This document shows, piece by piece, positions 49,793 through 58,224 of a stretch of DNA of 64,000 nt (within the stretch, counting starts at the first letter, position 1; each line of letters starts with the position of its first letter). Below the pieces are notes generated by a model. That model was not told the origin of the DNA, searched no databases, and saw nothing but the letters and a program-made list of their open reading frames with translations. Origin of the DNA: Streptomyces sp. H27-H5 (GTDB taxonomy: Bacteria; Actinomycetota; Actinomycetes; Streptomycetales; Streptomycetaceae); contig NZ_JAPNLK010000035.1 of the NCBI RefSeq assembly GCF_026627505.1, positions 1-64,000 on the forward strand. The letters run 5' to 3'. A program made the position numbers and the translations under genes.

Positions 49793-51295
49793 ATGGCTCA
49801 GTGGACCTCGGCGGTCGGCGCCGCACAGCTCGCCCGCCTCATCACCTCGCAGCAGGGGCGCTCCGCCACGTCCGGCACGCGCAAGCCGCCCGCCTACCGC
49901 AGCCTCGCCGACGGCATCCGGCTCCTCGTCCTCGAAGGGCGCGTCCCCGTCGCCGCCCGGCTGCCCGCCGAGCGGGAGCTGGCCGTCGCGCTCACCGTCA
50001 GCCGCACCACCGTCGCCGCCGCCTACGAGGCCCTGCGCGGCGAAGGATTCCTCGAATCCCGCCGGGGCGCCGGCAGCTGGACCGCCGTGCCCGCCGGGAA
50101 CCCGCTTCCCGCCCGGGGCCTGGAACCCCTGCCGCCCGAGTCCCTCGGCTCGATGATCGACCTCGGCTGCGCCGCCCTGCCGGCCCCCGAGCCCTGGCTC
50201 ACCAAGGCCGTCCAGGGAGCCCTGGAGGAACTGCCGCCGTACGCGCACACCCACGGCGACTACCCCGCCGGCCTGCCCGCCCTGCGCAGGATGCTCGCCG
50301 ACCGCTACACCGAGCGCGGCATCCCCACGATGCCCGAGCAGATCATGGTGACCACCGGGGCCATGGGCGCCATCGACGCCATCTGCAGCCTCTTCGCGGG
50401 ACGCGGCGAACGCATCGCCGTCGAATCCCCGTCCTACGCCAACATCCTCCAGCTCATGCGCGCCGCCGGGGTGCGCCTCGTACCCGTCGCGATGGCCGCC
50501 GGGCTGAGCGGCTGGGACATGGACGTCTGGCGGCAGGTGCTGCGCGACTCCGCCCCCCGGCTCGCCTACGTGGTCGCCGACTTCCACAACCCCACCGGCG
50601 CCCTCGCCTCGGACGAACAGCGCCGCGCGATGGTGGAGGCGGCCCGCTCGGCCGGCACCGTGCTCGTCGCCGACGAGACCATGGCCGAACTCCGGTTGGA
50701 CCCGGACGTGGAGATGCCCCGTCCGGTCTGCGCCTTCGACCCCGCCGGCTCCACGGTCGTCACCGTCGGTTCCGCGAGCAAGGCCTTCTGGGCCGGCATG
50801 CGCATCGGCTGGGTCCGCGCGGCCCCCGACGTCATCCGCAGCCTGGTCGCGGCCCGCGCGTACGCCGACCTCGGCACGCCCGTGCTCGAACAGCTCGCGG
50901 TGAACTGGCTGATGCGGACCGGGGGCTGGGAGGAGGCCGTCGGAATCCGCCGCGACCAGGCCCGGGAGAACCGCGACGCGCTCGTCGCCGCGGTACGCCG
51001 GGAACTGCCCGACTGGGAGTTCCAGGTCCCCCGGGGCGGCCTCACCCTGTGGGCCCGCGCGGGCGGACTGTCCGGGTCCCGGCTGGCCGAGGTGGGGGAG
51101 CGGGTCGGCGTACGGGTCCCCTCGGGCCCCCGGTTCGGCGTGGACGGGGCCTTCGAGGGGTACGTCCGGCTGCCGTTCACGGTCGGCGGCCCGGTGGCCG
51201 AGGAGGCCGCCTCGCGGCTCGCGGCGGCGGCCCGACTGGTCGGCACGGGCGCCGGCGGCAGCGGGGCGGAACCCCCGCGCACGTTCGTCGCCTGA
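49793..51295 (+). CDS. MocR-type GntR/aminotransferase regulator
   Basis: 500 residues. N-terminal GntR winged helix (L-P-A-E-R-E-L-A-V-A-L-T-V-S-R-T-T-V) joined by a linker to a type I aminotransferase domain with F-H-N-P-T-G, D-E-T-M-A and the PLP lysine in S-A-S-K-A-F-W-A-G. MocR proteins use PLP to sense amino-acid or vitamin B6 related ligands. The architecture fits the YczR group, but no yczE-like gene is adjacent. Target genes are not evident beyond its own promoter. Confidence 0.88.
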   Translation: MAQWTSAVGAAQLARLITSQQGRSATSGTRKPPAYRSLADGIRLLVLEGRVPVAARLPAERELAVALTVSRTTVAAAYEALRGEGFLESRRGAGSWTAVPAGNPLPARGLEPLPPESLGSMIDLGCAALPAPEPWLTKAVQGALEELPPYAHTHGDYPAGLPALRRMLADRYTERGIPTMPEQIMVTTGAMGAIDAICSLFAGRGERIAVESPSYANILQLMRAAGVRLVPVAMAAGLSGWDMDVWRQVLRDSAPRLAYVVADFHNPTGALASDEQRRAMVEAARSAGTVLVADETMAELRLDPDVEMPRPVCAFDPAGSTVVTVGSASKAFWAGMRIGWVRAAPDVIRSLVAARAYADLGTPVLEQLAVNWLMRTGGWEEAVGIRRDQARENRDALVAAVRRELPDWEFQVPRGGLTLWARAGGLSGSRLAEVGERVGVRVPSGPRFGVDGAFEGYVRLPFTVGGPVAEEAASRLAAAARLVGTGAGGSGAEPPRTFVA

Positions 51296-51319
51296 GGGCC
51301 GCCGACGGTCGGGTGCCCG

Positions 51320-52987
51320 CTACGGCCCGACCGGCCACGGGCCGCGGGCGGGCGGTGTCTCCGCCGGCACCTCCGTGCTCTCCGGGGCGTCGATCGAGGG
51401 GCCCTGCGCCTGGGCCGGGGGCTGGACGATGTGCAGCGGCTTCGACGGCGTGACGTGCTCCTCGACCGCCGGCGGCCGGGCCTGTCGCTCCGGCAGCAGC
51501 TCCAGCACCGCCTGACGGTGCGCCGGATGCGCGGCGTCGTCGTACGGGTCCGGGGTCGCGGGCACCTGCACCCGGTGCACGGGGCCCGTGCCGAGCCGCG
51601 CGTACCCGCGCCCGGGCGGCACCATCGCGGTCGGGGTGGTGTGCGGGGGCAGGCCGAGCACGTCGGTGATCTGCTGGATCGAGGCGGAGCCGAGCACGAC
51701 GCGGGCCCGGGTGTGCTGCCAGACGGCGTCGTCGAGCAGTTCCAGGTGCTCGAACTGTTCCGCGACCACGACCGTGACGTGCGCGGCCCGACCGTGACGC
51801 AACGGCACCTGGAGCCGCGCGAGGGGGTCGGGCCGCCCCTCGGCCGCCGCGAGGTGGGTGAGCACGCTGGGGCGGTCGAGCAGGATCCACAGCGGGCGCC
51901 GGGTGTCCTCGGGCAGGGGCCGGCCGGCCTCGCGGGCCCGGTGGGTGGCGACGAGCCGTCGCTCGGTCTCGTGCGCGGCCCACTCCAGGATGGCCGGCGC
52001 GCCCTTGGGGCCGCACTCCACGGCCAGGACGCCCGCGCGGCCGGAGAGGCAGGAGTACTCGCCGCTGCCGCCGCCCTCGACGATCAGCACGTCGCCGTCG
52101 TGGTGGAGCGCCTGGAGGGCGATCGAGCGCAGCAGGGTGGACGTCCCGCTGCCGGGTTGGCCGACGGCCAGCAGGTGCGGTTCGGTGGAGCGGGGGCCGG
52201 TGCGCCAGATCACCGGGGGCACGTCCCGGGTCTGTTCCCCTTCCGCGACGGGCAGGGTGCGCTGGACGCCGCCCGCGTCGGTGAGGCCGAGGACGGTCTC
52301 GCCGGGGGAGGTGACGAACCGTTGGGCGGCGATGCCCGTCGGCAGCGCCTCCAGCACGCTCAGGTCGAGCTTGTTGGCCTCCTCGTCCCAGTCGAAGAGG
52401 TACTCCCGCCCGCGCCCGGACTTGGCGTGCAGCAGGGCCTCGATCCGGGCCCGCGAGGCGAGCTCCCCGTCGGCGAAGTAGGCCGGGTAGCGGATGCGGA
52501 GCCGGGTGACGCGGCCCGCGTCGTCGAAGACGTGGCCGCTGAAGGCCCGGTCCCATTCCCCGCCGTGGGCGAAGAGCGGGTTCGGGTCCTCGGGGATGGA
52601 GAAGTACGGCACGAGCGCCTCGTAGAGGGAGGCGAGCCGCTCCGTCTCGGCGTCGCTGGGACCGGTCTTCACCGGGGTGCGGTCGCGTCCGTGCCAGCCC
52701 GCCGCCGCCATCACGCTCACCAGGGCGATCATCGGGCCGTACGGGACGAGCGCGATCACGAGGACGCAGGCGACTCCCAGGAACAGCGCGGGACCACGCT
52801 TGTCCTTGGGGGTGTCGGACCACTTGCGCCGCCCGGCGGAGGCCAGGACGCGCAGGCCGCGTCCGATGACGAGGAGCGGATGGAGGACGTCCGTGGCGCT
52901 GTCGGCGGCCGTGCGGGCGAAGTCGCGGCCCCGGGCCAGCGACACGGTGCCGCTGCTGAGGATGCGGGGGAGTGGGCGCCTGGCCAC
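51320..52987 (-). CDS. FtsK/TraB-like membrane protein with degenerate P-loop
   Basis: 555 residues; the GTG at 52987 follows AGGAG. Two hydrophobic helices (~66-95) are followed by a cytoplasmic ATPase-like domain resembling FtsK/SpoIIIE/TraB. The P-loop reads G-Q-P-G-S-G-T-S-T at 276-284: the lysine expected before S/T is Thr, so nucleotide hydrolysis may be lost. A Walker-B-like strand P-L-W-I-L-L-D-R and a C-terminal Pro-rich tail follow. It is immediately downstream of a 64-residue membrane protein gene. Similar two-gene sets recur in Streptomyces chromosomes and plasmids (memory). Role in DNA transfer is inferred only. Confidence 0.68.
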   Translation of the reverse strand: MARRPLPRILSSGTVSLARGRDFARTAADSATDVLHPLLVIGRGLRVLASAGRRKWSDTPKDKRGPALFLGVACVLVIALVPYGPMIALVSVMAAAGWHGRDRTPVKTGPSDAETERLASLYEALVPYFSIPEDPNPLFAHGGEWDRAFSGHVFDDAGRVTRLRIRYPAYFADGELASRARIEALLHAKSGRGREYLFDWDEEANKLDLSVLEALPTGIAAQRFVTSPGETVLGLTDAGGVQRTLPVAEGEQTRDVPPVIWRTGPRSTEPHLLAVGQPGSGTSTLLRSIALQALHHDGDVLIVEGGGSGEYSCLSGRAGVLAVECGPKGAPAILEWAAHETERRLVATHRAREAGRPLPEDTRRPLWILLDRPSVLTHLAAAEGRPDPLARLQVPLRHGRAAHVTVVVAEQFEHLELLDDAVWQHTRARVVLGSASIQQITDVLGLPPHTTPTAMVPPGRGYARLGTGPVHRVQVPATPDPYDDAAHPAHRQAVLELLPERQARPPAVEEHVTPSKPLHIVQPPAQAQGPSIDAPESTEVPAETPPARGPWPVGP

Positions 52988-53108
52988 GGGCGTCTCCTGG
53001 AGTCGTGGTGGTGGCGGGACGGTGCGGGTCGGGGACCCGGGGCGGGTCGCCGAAGTCCCGCCCGCCGGTGTCCGGCCGGCGTCACTTCGACGACGTCGCA
53101 GAGACGAC

Positions 53109-53303
53109 CTAGAGCTTGATCCCGCCGAGAAGGCTCGCGAGGCTCGCCGTACTCGCCGTGATGCTGGGCGCGATGGCGGAGCCGGCGAGGAAGAAGCCGA
53201 AGAGCGCGCACACGAACGCGTGCGACAGCTTCATCCCGTCCTTCTTGAAGAAGAGGAAGCAGATGATTCCGAGCAGGACGACACCTGAGATGGACAGGAC
53301 CAT
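53109..53303 (-). CDS. Small two-helix membrane protein
   Basis: 64 residues; the ATG at 53303 follows AGGAGAA. Helices V-V-L-L-G-I-I-C-F-L-F-F and A-F-V-C-A-L-F-G-F-F-L-A-G flank a basic loop (K-K-D-G-M-K), ending S-L-A-S-L-L-G-G-I. Probably cotranscribed with the FtsK/TraB-like gene 121 bases downstream, and possibly its membrane partner. Function unknown. Confidence 0.75.
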   Translation of the reverse strand: MVLSISGVVLLGIICFLFFKKDGMKLSHAFVCALFGFFLAGSAIAPSITASTASLASLLGGIKL

Positions 53304-53607
53304 GAGAAGTTCTCCTGGTGGGTGGGGACGGTCACCGTCAGTCCTTCCAGGCTCACAGCAAGTATCAATGCGACAAAAGGTGCATACGGGTGAATCCTGT
53401 AATTTTTCACTTGACTGGACCCGCCCGACTGGCGCGCCGGGCGATCAGGGGTGCAGGGGTGATCCTTGCCTCGGGCCGCGCCCGTCATGTGCCGGATCGG
53501 GCGCTACTCTGACGCTTCACCCGCACGGACGCAGTGCCGTGCCGTGCCCAGCCCGCCGGCCTGGGGAAACGGGTGTCGTGACAGCGAAGCGAAAGGCGGT
53601 TCGAACG
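53304..53607. other. AT-richer divergent promoter region
   Basis: 304 bases between divergent starts. Bases ~53355-53415 are unusually AT-rich for this genome (runs such as GACAAAAGG and GTAATTTTTCAC), suggesting promoter or regulator binding. No gene seen. Confidence 0.5.
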
Positions 53608-54030
53608 ATGAGCGAGCACACCCCGGAAGGCGCCGGCCCGCAGGGCGTTCCCGACGAGGACGTCATCGAACTGGCCACCAAGATCTTCGACCTCGCCCGA
53701 CAGGGTGACGCCGAGACGTTGGCCGCGTACCTCGACGCCGGGGTCCCGGCCAACCTCACCAACGACCGCGGCGACACCCTCGTCATGCTCGCCGCCTACC
53801 ACGGCCACGCCGACGCCGTCACGGCCCTGCTCGCCCGCGGCGCCGAGGCCGACCGCGCCAACGACCGGGGCCAGACCCCGCTCGCCGGCGCCGTCTTCAA
53901 GGGCGAGGAGGCCGTCATCCGCGCGCTGCTCGCCGGCGGAGCCGACCCCGAGGCCGGAACCCCCTCCGCCGTGGACACGGCGCGCATGTTCGCCAAGGCC
54001 GACCTGCTGGAGCTGTTCGGAGCCAAGTAG
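53608..54030 (+). CDS. Ankyrin-repeat protein
   Basis: 140 residues from the ATG at 53608 (AAAGGCGG upstream). Three ankyrin-type repeats: D-T-L-V-M-L-A-A-Y-H-G-H-A-D-A-V-T-A-L-L, Q-T-P-L-A-G-A-V-F-K-G-E-E-A-V, and the preceding D-A-G-V-P-A-N-L unit. A small soluble protein-interaction module; partner unknown. Confidence 0.85.
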   Translation: MSEHTPEGAGPQGVPDEDVIELATKIFDLARQGDAETLAAYLDAGVPANLTNDRGDTLVMLAAYHGHADAVTALLARGAEADRANDRGQTPLAGAVFKGEEAVIRALLAGGADPEAGTPSAVDTARMFAKADLLELFGAK

Positions 54031-54261
54031 TCCGGTTTTGGCCGTGACCTGGCAAGGTCTGACCGGTCCCGGACCTCACGGGTTGGTCACGGCGGCCGTA
54101 AATGTGGTCGCGGTGCACAAACCGACTGGGTCATCATGGCGTCGGATTCGATTCGCGAACTTGACGGACGGGCAGGAGCGGGCTGGACACAAGAGGTGTC
54201 CATACCCTCCCTGCCGGACCGGCCGCCGTGGTCGCGAAGCACCGACGAGAGTGAGAAGGCA
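54031..54261. other. Intergenic region before the small Cys-Cys ORF
   Basis: No supported gene. An in-frame ATG at 54136 would extend the small ORF at 54262 to 62 residues, but lacks a ribosome site. Confidence 0.45.
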
Positions 54262-54324
54262 ATGGGCTACATCGAGCGGAACATGACGGCGAACGTCCTC
54301 ACATGCTGTTACGCGGCCCTGTGA
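54262..54324 (+). CDS. Very short Cys-Cys ORF, possible leader peptide
   Basis: 20 codons after GAGAAGG. The peptide ends T-A-N-V-L-T-C-C-Y-A-A-L. Its stop is 46 bases before the HEAT-repeat gene. Adjacent Cys codons near the end resemble cysteine-sensing uORFs, but I recognise no family and no attenuator hairpin was found. Confidence 0.3.
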   Translation: MGYIERNMTANVLTCCYAAL

Positions 54325-54370
54325 ATCCCGATTCCCGGTTGCGTCCCCAGCCTGATTTGAGGCCATTCCC

Positions 54371-55768
54371 ATGTTCGAACCAGTCATAGCGCCAAGCGGC
54401 ACCCTGCTCGGGCTCCTCCAGAGGGGCCGCGGCGACGGCACGCTGCACGCACTCGCGGCGCCCCGGGCGGAGGCCTTGGAGGCCCTCGACCAGTGCGTGA
54501 TCAGCGATCCGCGCCAGGACTGGCAGGTCGAGAACCGCTCGCTCTACTACGCCCGGCTCTACCTCGATCTCGACGGCCCCCTCGGCGCCATCGAGAGCCA
54601 CCTCTTCAGCGCCGACGACCTCCTCGACGAGGAGGACCACCGCACCGGGCTCGCCCTGTCCGTCCTGGGCCACCTCGCCTCGTACGGACGCGACGACGCG
54701 CTCATGCTGCTGCGCCGCTACGCCGCCTCCGGCGCGAACTGGGCCTGGGCCCTCGACGAGCTGGCCCTGCGCGACGACGACGAGGGGCTGCGCTCCCTCG
54801 CCGCCCCCGTCGTCGCCCGCTTCCCCGCCACCGCCGAGGGCGAGGCGCGGCTGGCCGCCGCCATCCGCGACGCGTACGAGCCCCGGCCCTGGTGCCTGTG
54901 GGAGGAGTCCGTGCCCCACGGGGAACGCCTGCGCGCCGCCCGCCGGCAGGGCTCCTTCGACCGTTGGCAGCGCCAGCTCACCCCCAAGGGCCCGCAGCCC
55001 GGCTGGGGAGTCCAGGCCGTCTTCGACTGGGCCGCCGACGGACTGGATCGCGGTACCCCGCTGCACGTCCCCGCGGCCCGCTGCCTGGCCGCCGTGGCCG
55101 CGCCCGAGGACCGCTCCGCGATCCTCGCCGCCGCGGCCGGCGCCTCCGGCGAGGCCGCCCGGGCCACCGCCCTGCACCACCTCGTCCTCGCCGAACCGGA
55201 GAACCCGGCCGTCCTGGACCTCATCGAAGTCGCCGGGGACGAGCCCGCCGTGGCCGCCTACGAACGCATGTGCGGCCCCGGTGCGGTGGAACGGGCCCGC
55301 CGCTGGGTGCACCGCCCCGACGCGCTCGGAGCGGCCGCCGCGACCCTCCTCGCGGCCCGCGGCGGAGCCGAGGACGCCGGACTCGTCCTGGGCGCCCTGC
55401 GCTCCACGGTGCGCGGCTCGGGACCGGACACCCGGAGCCTGTTCGCCCTCGTCGACGGTGCCGGACGCCTCGCCATCGGCTGCGCGGCGCCCGTACTGCG
55501 CCACGTCTATCGCGAAACCGCCTCGTCCCACCTCCGCGGCCGCGTCGCCCGGGCCCTGGCCCAGACCGATCCGTCGTTCGCCGCCGGCTTCGCGGTGGAA
55601 TGCCTGTGGGACTGCGAGGAGACCACCCGCGAGGTGGCCGCCCGCCACGCCGAGACCGCCGACGCCCGCGTCGCCCCCCGGCTGCGCCGCCTGGCGGCGG
55701 ACCCGGCGGAGGAGGAAGACGTGCAGTCGGCGGTGCGCAGTCGCATCGCACCGGAGTCGACGGTGTAG
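54371..55768 (+). CDS. HEAT-repeat-like protein
   Basis: 465 residues, all-helical with repeated A-x-x-x-L-A and G-R-x-A-R-A-L-A-x-T-D units (for example H-L-R-G-R-V-A-R-A-L-A). No signal peptide, membrane segment or catalytic motif. Likely a helical-solenoid scaffold. The N-terminal ~120 residues include W-Q-V-E-N-R-S-L-Y-Y-A-R-L-Y and are less repetitive. Function unknown. Confidence 0.75.
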   Translation: MFEPVIAPSGTLLGLLQRGRGDGTLHALAAPRAEALEALDQCVISDPRQDWQVENRSLYYARLYLDLDGPLGAIESHLFSADDLLDEEDHRTGLALSVLGHLASYGRDDALMLLRRYAASGANWAWALDELALRDDDEGLRSLAAPVVARFPATAEGEARLAAAIRDAYEPRPWCLWEESVPHGERLRAARRQGSFDRWQRQLTPKGPQPGWGVQAVFDWAADGLDRGTPLHVPAARCLAAVAAPEDRSAILAAAAGASGEAARATALHHLVLAEPENPAVLDLIEVAGDEPAVAAYERMCGPGAVERARRWVHRPDALGAAAATLLAARGGAEDAGLVLGALRSTVRGSGPDTRSLFALVDGAGRLAIGCAAPVLRHVYRETASSHLRGRVARALAQTDPSFAAGFAVECLWDCEETTREVAARHAETADARVAPRLRRLAADPAEEEDVQSAVRSRIAPESTV

Positions 55769-55797
55769 GCCGTCCCCTGCGGACCCGCCGGGTGCCG

Positions 55798-55822
55798 GCG
55801 GGCGGCTCGCGAGGCCGCCCGC
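55798..55822. terminator. Terminator between HEAT and pxpC genes
   Basis: 9-base stem GCGGGCGGC (55798-55806) with GCCGCCCGC (55814-55822), between convergent stops. Confidence 0.6.
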
Positions 55823-55845
55823 ACCCCGGTGACACCTCGGGCGCC

Positions 55846-56712
55846 TCACCGGCCCCGCACGAAGCGGACCGTCACCCCCGGCCGGGCCTGCGCCGCCGCG
55901 TCCAGGGCGGGGCCCGGGGGAACCACGCCCACCACCGGATAGCCGCCGGTGACCGGATGATCGGCCAGGAAGACGACGGGCAGCCCGTCCGGCGGGACCT
56001 GGACCGCGCCCAGGACCATGCCCTCGCTCGGCAGTTCCCCGGCCCGGCGCCGGACCAGCGCCGGACCGCCCTCCGTGCGCAGCCCGATCCGGTTGGACCT
56101 CGCCGAGACCCGGTACGCGGCCCGAAGCAGCCGGGCCACCGAGTCCGGCTCGAACCAGTCGGCCCGCGGCCCCGGCCCGAGCGGCAACACCAGCTCCGTC
56201 GGCGCCCCCGGCACCCCCAGGGCGTCGACCCCGCGCACCGGCTCCCGGCCGGGCGGCCCCACCGGCAGCAGCGCGCCCGCCGACAGCACCGGCGGCCCCA
56301 GGCCCGACAGCAGGTCCGTGGCCCGGCTCCCCAGCACCGGCGGCACGGCGAACCCGCCGCGCACCGCGACGTAGCTGCGCAGCCCCGACTCCGCCGCCCC
56401 CACCTCCAGCTCCGCCCCCGCCCGGAGCGGCACCGGCGCCCCCCAGGCCACCGGGCGTCCCGAGACCCGTACCGCGCAGGGCGCCCCCGTGACCGCCACC
56501 GTCACCGGGTCCGACGCCCGCAGCGCGACCCCGTCGAGGGTGGTCTCCAGCGTCGCCGCGTCCGGGGCGTTGCCCAGCAGCCGGTTGGCCAGGGCGTGCG
56601 CCCCGACGTCCAACGCGCCCGAACGGGGGACGCCCAGATGTGCGTACCCCGGCCGGCCGAGGTCCTGGACGGTGGTCAGCGCACCCGCCCGCACCACCAG
56701 CAGCCCGCTCAC
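55846..56712 (-). CDS. pxpC: 5-oxoprolinase subunit C
   Basis: 288 residues from the GTG at 56712, overlapping the pxpB stop. AHS2/biotin-dependent carboxyltransferase-like domain: T-T-V-Q-D-L-G-R-P-G-Y, G-V-P-R-S-G-A-L-D, S-E-G-M-V-L-G-A-V-Q-V-P. With PxpB and PxpA it forms the prokaryotic ATP-dependent 5-oxoprolinase that opens 5-oxoproline to glutamate. Confidence 0.9.
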   Translation of the reverse strand: MSGLLVVRAGALTTVQDLGRPGYAHLGVPRSGALDVGAHALANRLLGNAPDAATLETTLDGVALRASDPVTVAVTGAPCAVRVSGRPVAWGAPVPLRAGAELEVGAAESGLRSYVAVRGGFAVPPVLGSRATDLLSGLGPPVLSAGALLPVGPPGREPVRGVDALGVPGAPTELVLPLGPGPRADWFEPDSVARLLRAAYRVSARSNRIGLRTEGGPALVRRRAGELPSEGMVLGAVQVPPDGLPVVFLADHPVTGGYPVVGVVPPGPALDAAAQARPGVTVRFVRGR

Positions 56713-57320
56713 GACCCCGCCTCCTCGAACCGCACCCGCACCCCCGGCGACAACAGCGCCGCCGGCTCCCGCCCCGGGTCCCAGAGCACGGCCCCGGTGG
56801 TTCCGATCAGCTGCCAGCCGCCGGGGGAGGAGCGCGGGTAGACCCCCGCGTAGGCGCCCGCCAGGGCCAGCGAGCCCGCCGGCACGGCCGTGCGCGGCGT
56901 GGCCCGTCGCGGCAGGTGGAAGCGCTCGGGGAGTCCGGTCAGGTACCCGAAGCCGGGCGCGAACCCGCAGAACGCCACGCGGAACTCGACCGACCCCACG
57001 ATGCCCGGCACCTCCCCGGGCCCCACCCCCCACAGCCGCGCGACCTCCGCCAGGTCCGGCCCGTCGTAGCGAACCGCGACGCTGATCAGCGGCCCCTCGC
57101 TCCCGGCGAGCGGCGGCACCTGCCACCCGGCGATCCGGGCCGCCAGCGCGGCGGGCTCCGCCACCCCGTCCAGCAGGACGGTCCGCGCGGCCGGCACGAT
57201 CTCCCGTACGCCGCCCAGTTCCGCGCGCCGCCGCAGCAGTTCGGCATGGAGCGCGGCCACCTCCTCGGCCGAGTCCGCCTCCAGCAGCAGGGCCCGGCCG
57301 CCCACCGCGAGCGCCCTCAC
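56709..57320 (-). CDS. pxpB: 5-oxoprolinase subunit B
   Basis: 203 residues from the GTG at 57320, which overlaps the pxpA stop. AHS1/KipI-like motifs: A-F-C-G-F-A-P-G-F-G-Y-L-T-G-L-P, P-R-T-A-V-P-A-G-S-L-A-L-A-G, G-G-W-Q-L-I-G. KipI-type proteins also bind histidine kinases, but the operon with pxpA and pxpC supports 5-oxoprolinase. Confidence 0.9.
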   Translation of the reverse strand: MRALAVGGRALLLEADSAEEVAALHAELLRRRAELGGVREIVPAARTVLLDGVAEPAALAARIAGWQVPPLAGSEGPLISVAVRYDGPDLAEVARLWGVGPGEVPGIVGSVEFRVAFCGFAPGFGYLTGLPERFHLPRRATPRTAVPAGSLALAGAYAGVYPRSSPGGWQLIGTTGAVLWDPGREPAALLSPGVRVRFEEAGS

Positions 57321-58120
57321 GCGAAGGCCTCCACCCGTACCCCGGCCGCGCCCAGGGCCCGGCGCACCCGCAGGGCGAGGTCCGCCGCCCCCGGCGTGTC
57401 CCCGTGCAGACACAGCGAACGCGCCGGCACGGCCACCGGGGACCCGTCGATCGCGGTCGCGGACCGCTCGGCGGCCATCCGCACCGCGCGGGCGACCACC
57501 GCGTCCGGGTCGTGCACCACCGCCCCCGGCTCGCCGCGCGGCACCAGCGTCCCCGCCGCCGTGTACGCCCGGTCCGCGAACGCCTCCGGCACCGCGGTCA
57601 ACCCCGCCTCCTCGGCGGCGGACAGGAGCAGCGACCCGGGCAGACCGAGGACCGGCAGCCCGCCCGTCCCGGCGGCCAACCGCACGCCCGCGACGACGGC
57701 CCCGGCCTGCTCCGCGTCGCCCACGGTGCGGTTGTAGAGGGCGCCGTGCGGCTTCACGTACGACACCCGGGAACCGGCCGCCCGCGCGAACACCTCCAGC
57801 GCCCCGATCTGGTACGCCACCTCGTCCGCCAGTTCGCCCGCCGGCACGTCCATCGCCCGCCGGCCGAAACCGGCGAGGTCCCGGTAGGAGACCTGCGCCC
57901 CGATCCGCACCCCCCGCTCGGCGGCCAGCTCGCACACGCGACGCATGATGGACGGGTCCCCGGCGTGGAAACCACAGGCCACGTTGGCGCTCGTGACGAC
58001 GGACAACAGCGCCTCGTCGTCGGTCAGCGTCCAGCGACCGAAGCCCTCGCCGAGATCGGCGTTGAGGTCGATCACGGGCGGGTACGCGGGCGTGGCCATC
58101 GGTGTGATCATGGAAGCCAT
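57317..58120 (-). CDS. pxpA: 5-oxoprolinase subunit A
   Basis: 267 residues; start ATG 58120, with in-frame ATGs at 58111 and 58099. LamB/YcsF family: D-L-N-A-D-L-G-E-G-F-G, A-C-G-F-H-A-G-D-P, G-A-Q-V-S-Y-R-D, V-K-P-H-G-A-L-Y-N and C-L-H-G-D. First gene of pxpABC with overlapping junctions. Divergent from the jetA-like gene. Confidence 0.92.
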   Translation of the reverse strand: MASMITPMATPAYPPVIDLNADLGEGFGRWTLTDDEALLSVVTSANVACGFHAGDPSIMRRVCELAAERGVRIGAQVSYRDLAGFGRRAMDVPAGELADEVAYQIGALEVFARAAGSRVSYVKPHGALYNRTVGDAEQAGAVVAGVRLAAGTGGLPVLGLPGSLLLSAAEEAGLTAVPEAFADRAYTAAGTLVPRGEPGAVVHDPDAVVARAVRMAAERSATAIDGSPVAVPARSLCLHGDTPGAADLALRVRRALGAAGVRVEAFA

Positions 58121-58208
58121 GCGGTGAGCGTAGAACAGCGCCCGCTCCGAACGACCGGGGACGATCCGGCCGAACCATGCCGTTTGGGATGTTGTCCGTG
58201 TCAGCGCC

Positions 58209-58224
58209 TAGTCTTTCCGTCGTG
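58209..58224 (+). promoter_or_regulatory. -10-like box just before the jetA-like GTG (possible leaderless start)
   Basis: TAGTCT at 58209-58214 ends 7 bases before GTG 58222, the spacing at which transcription could begin on the start codon itself. No ribosome site precedes the GTG. Confidence 0.4.

Noticed and set aside
54136..54324. 62-codon ORF before the HEAT-repeat gene
   Set aside because: Its upstream ATG has no ribosome site; only the last 20 codons, with GAGAAGG before them, were kept as tentative.
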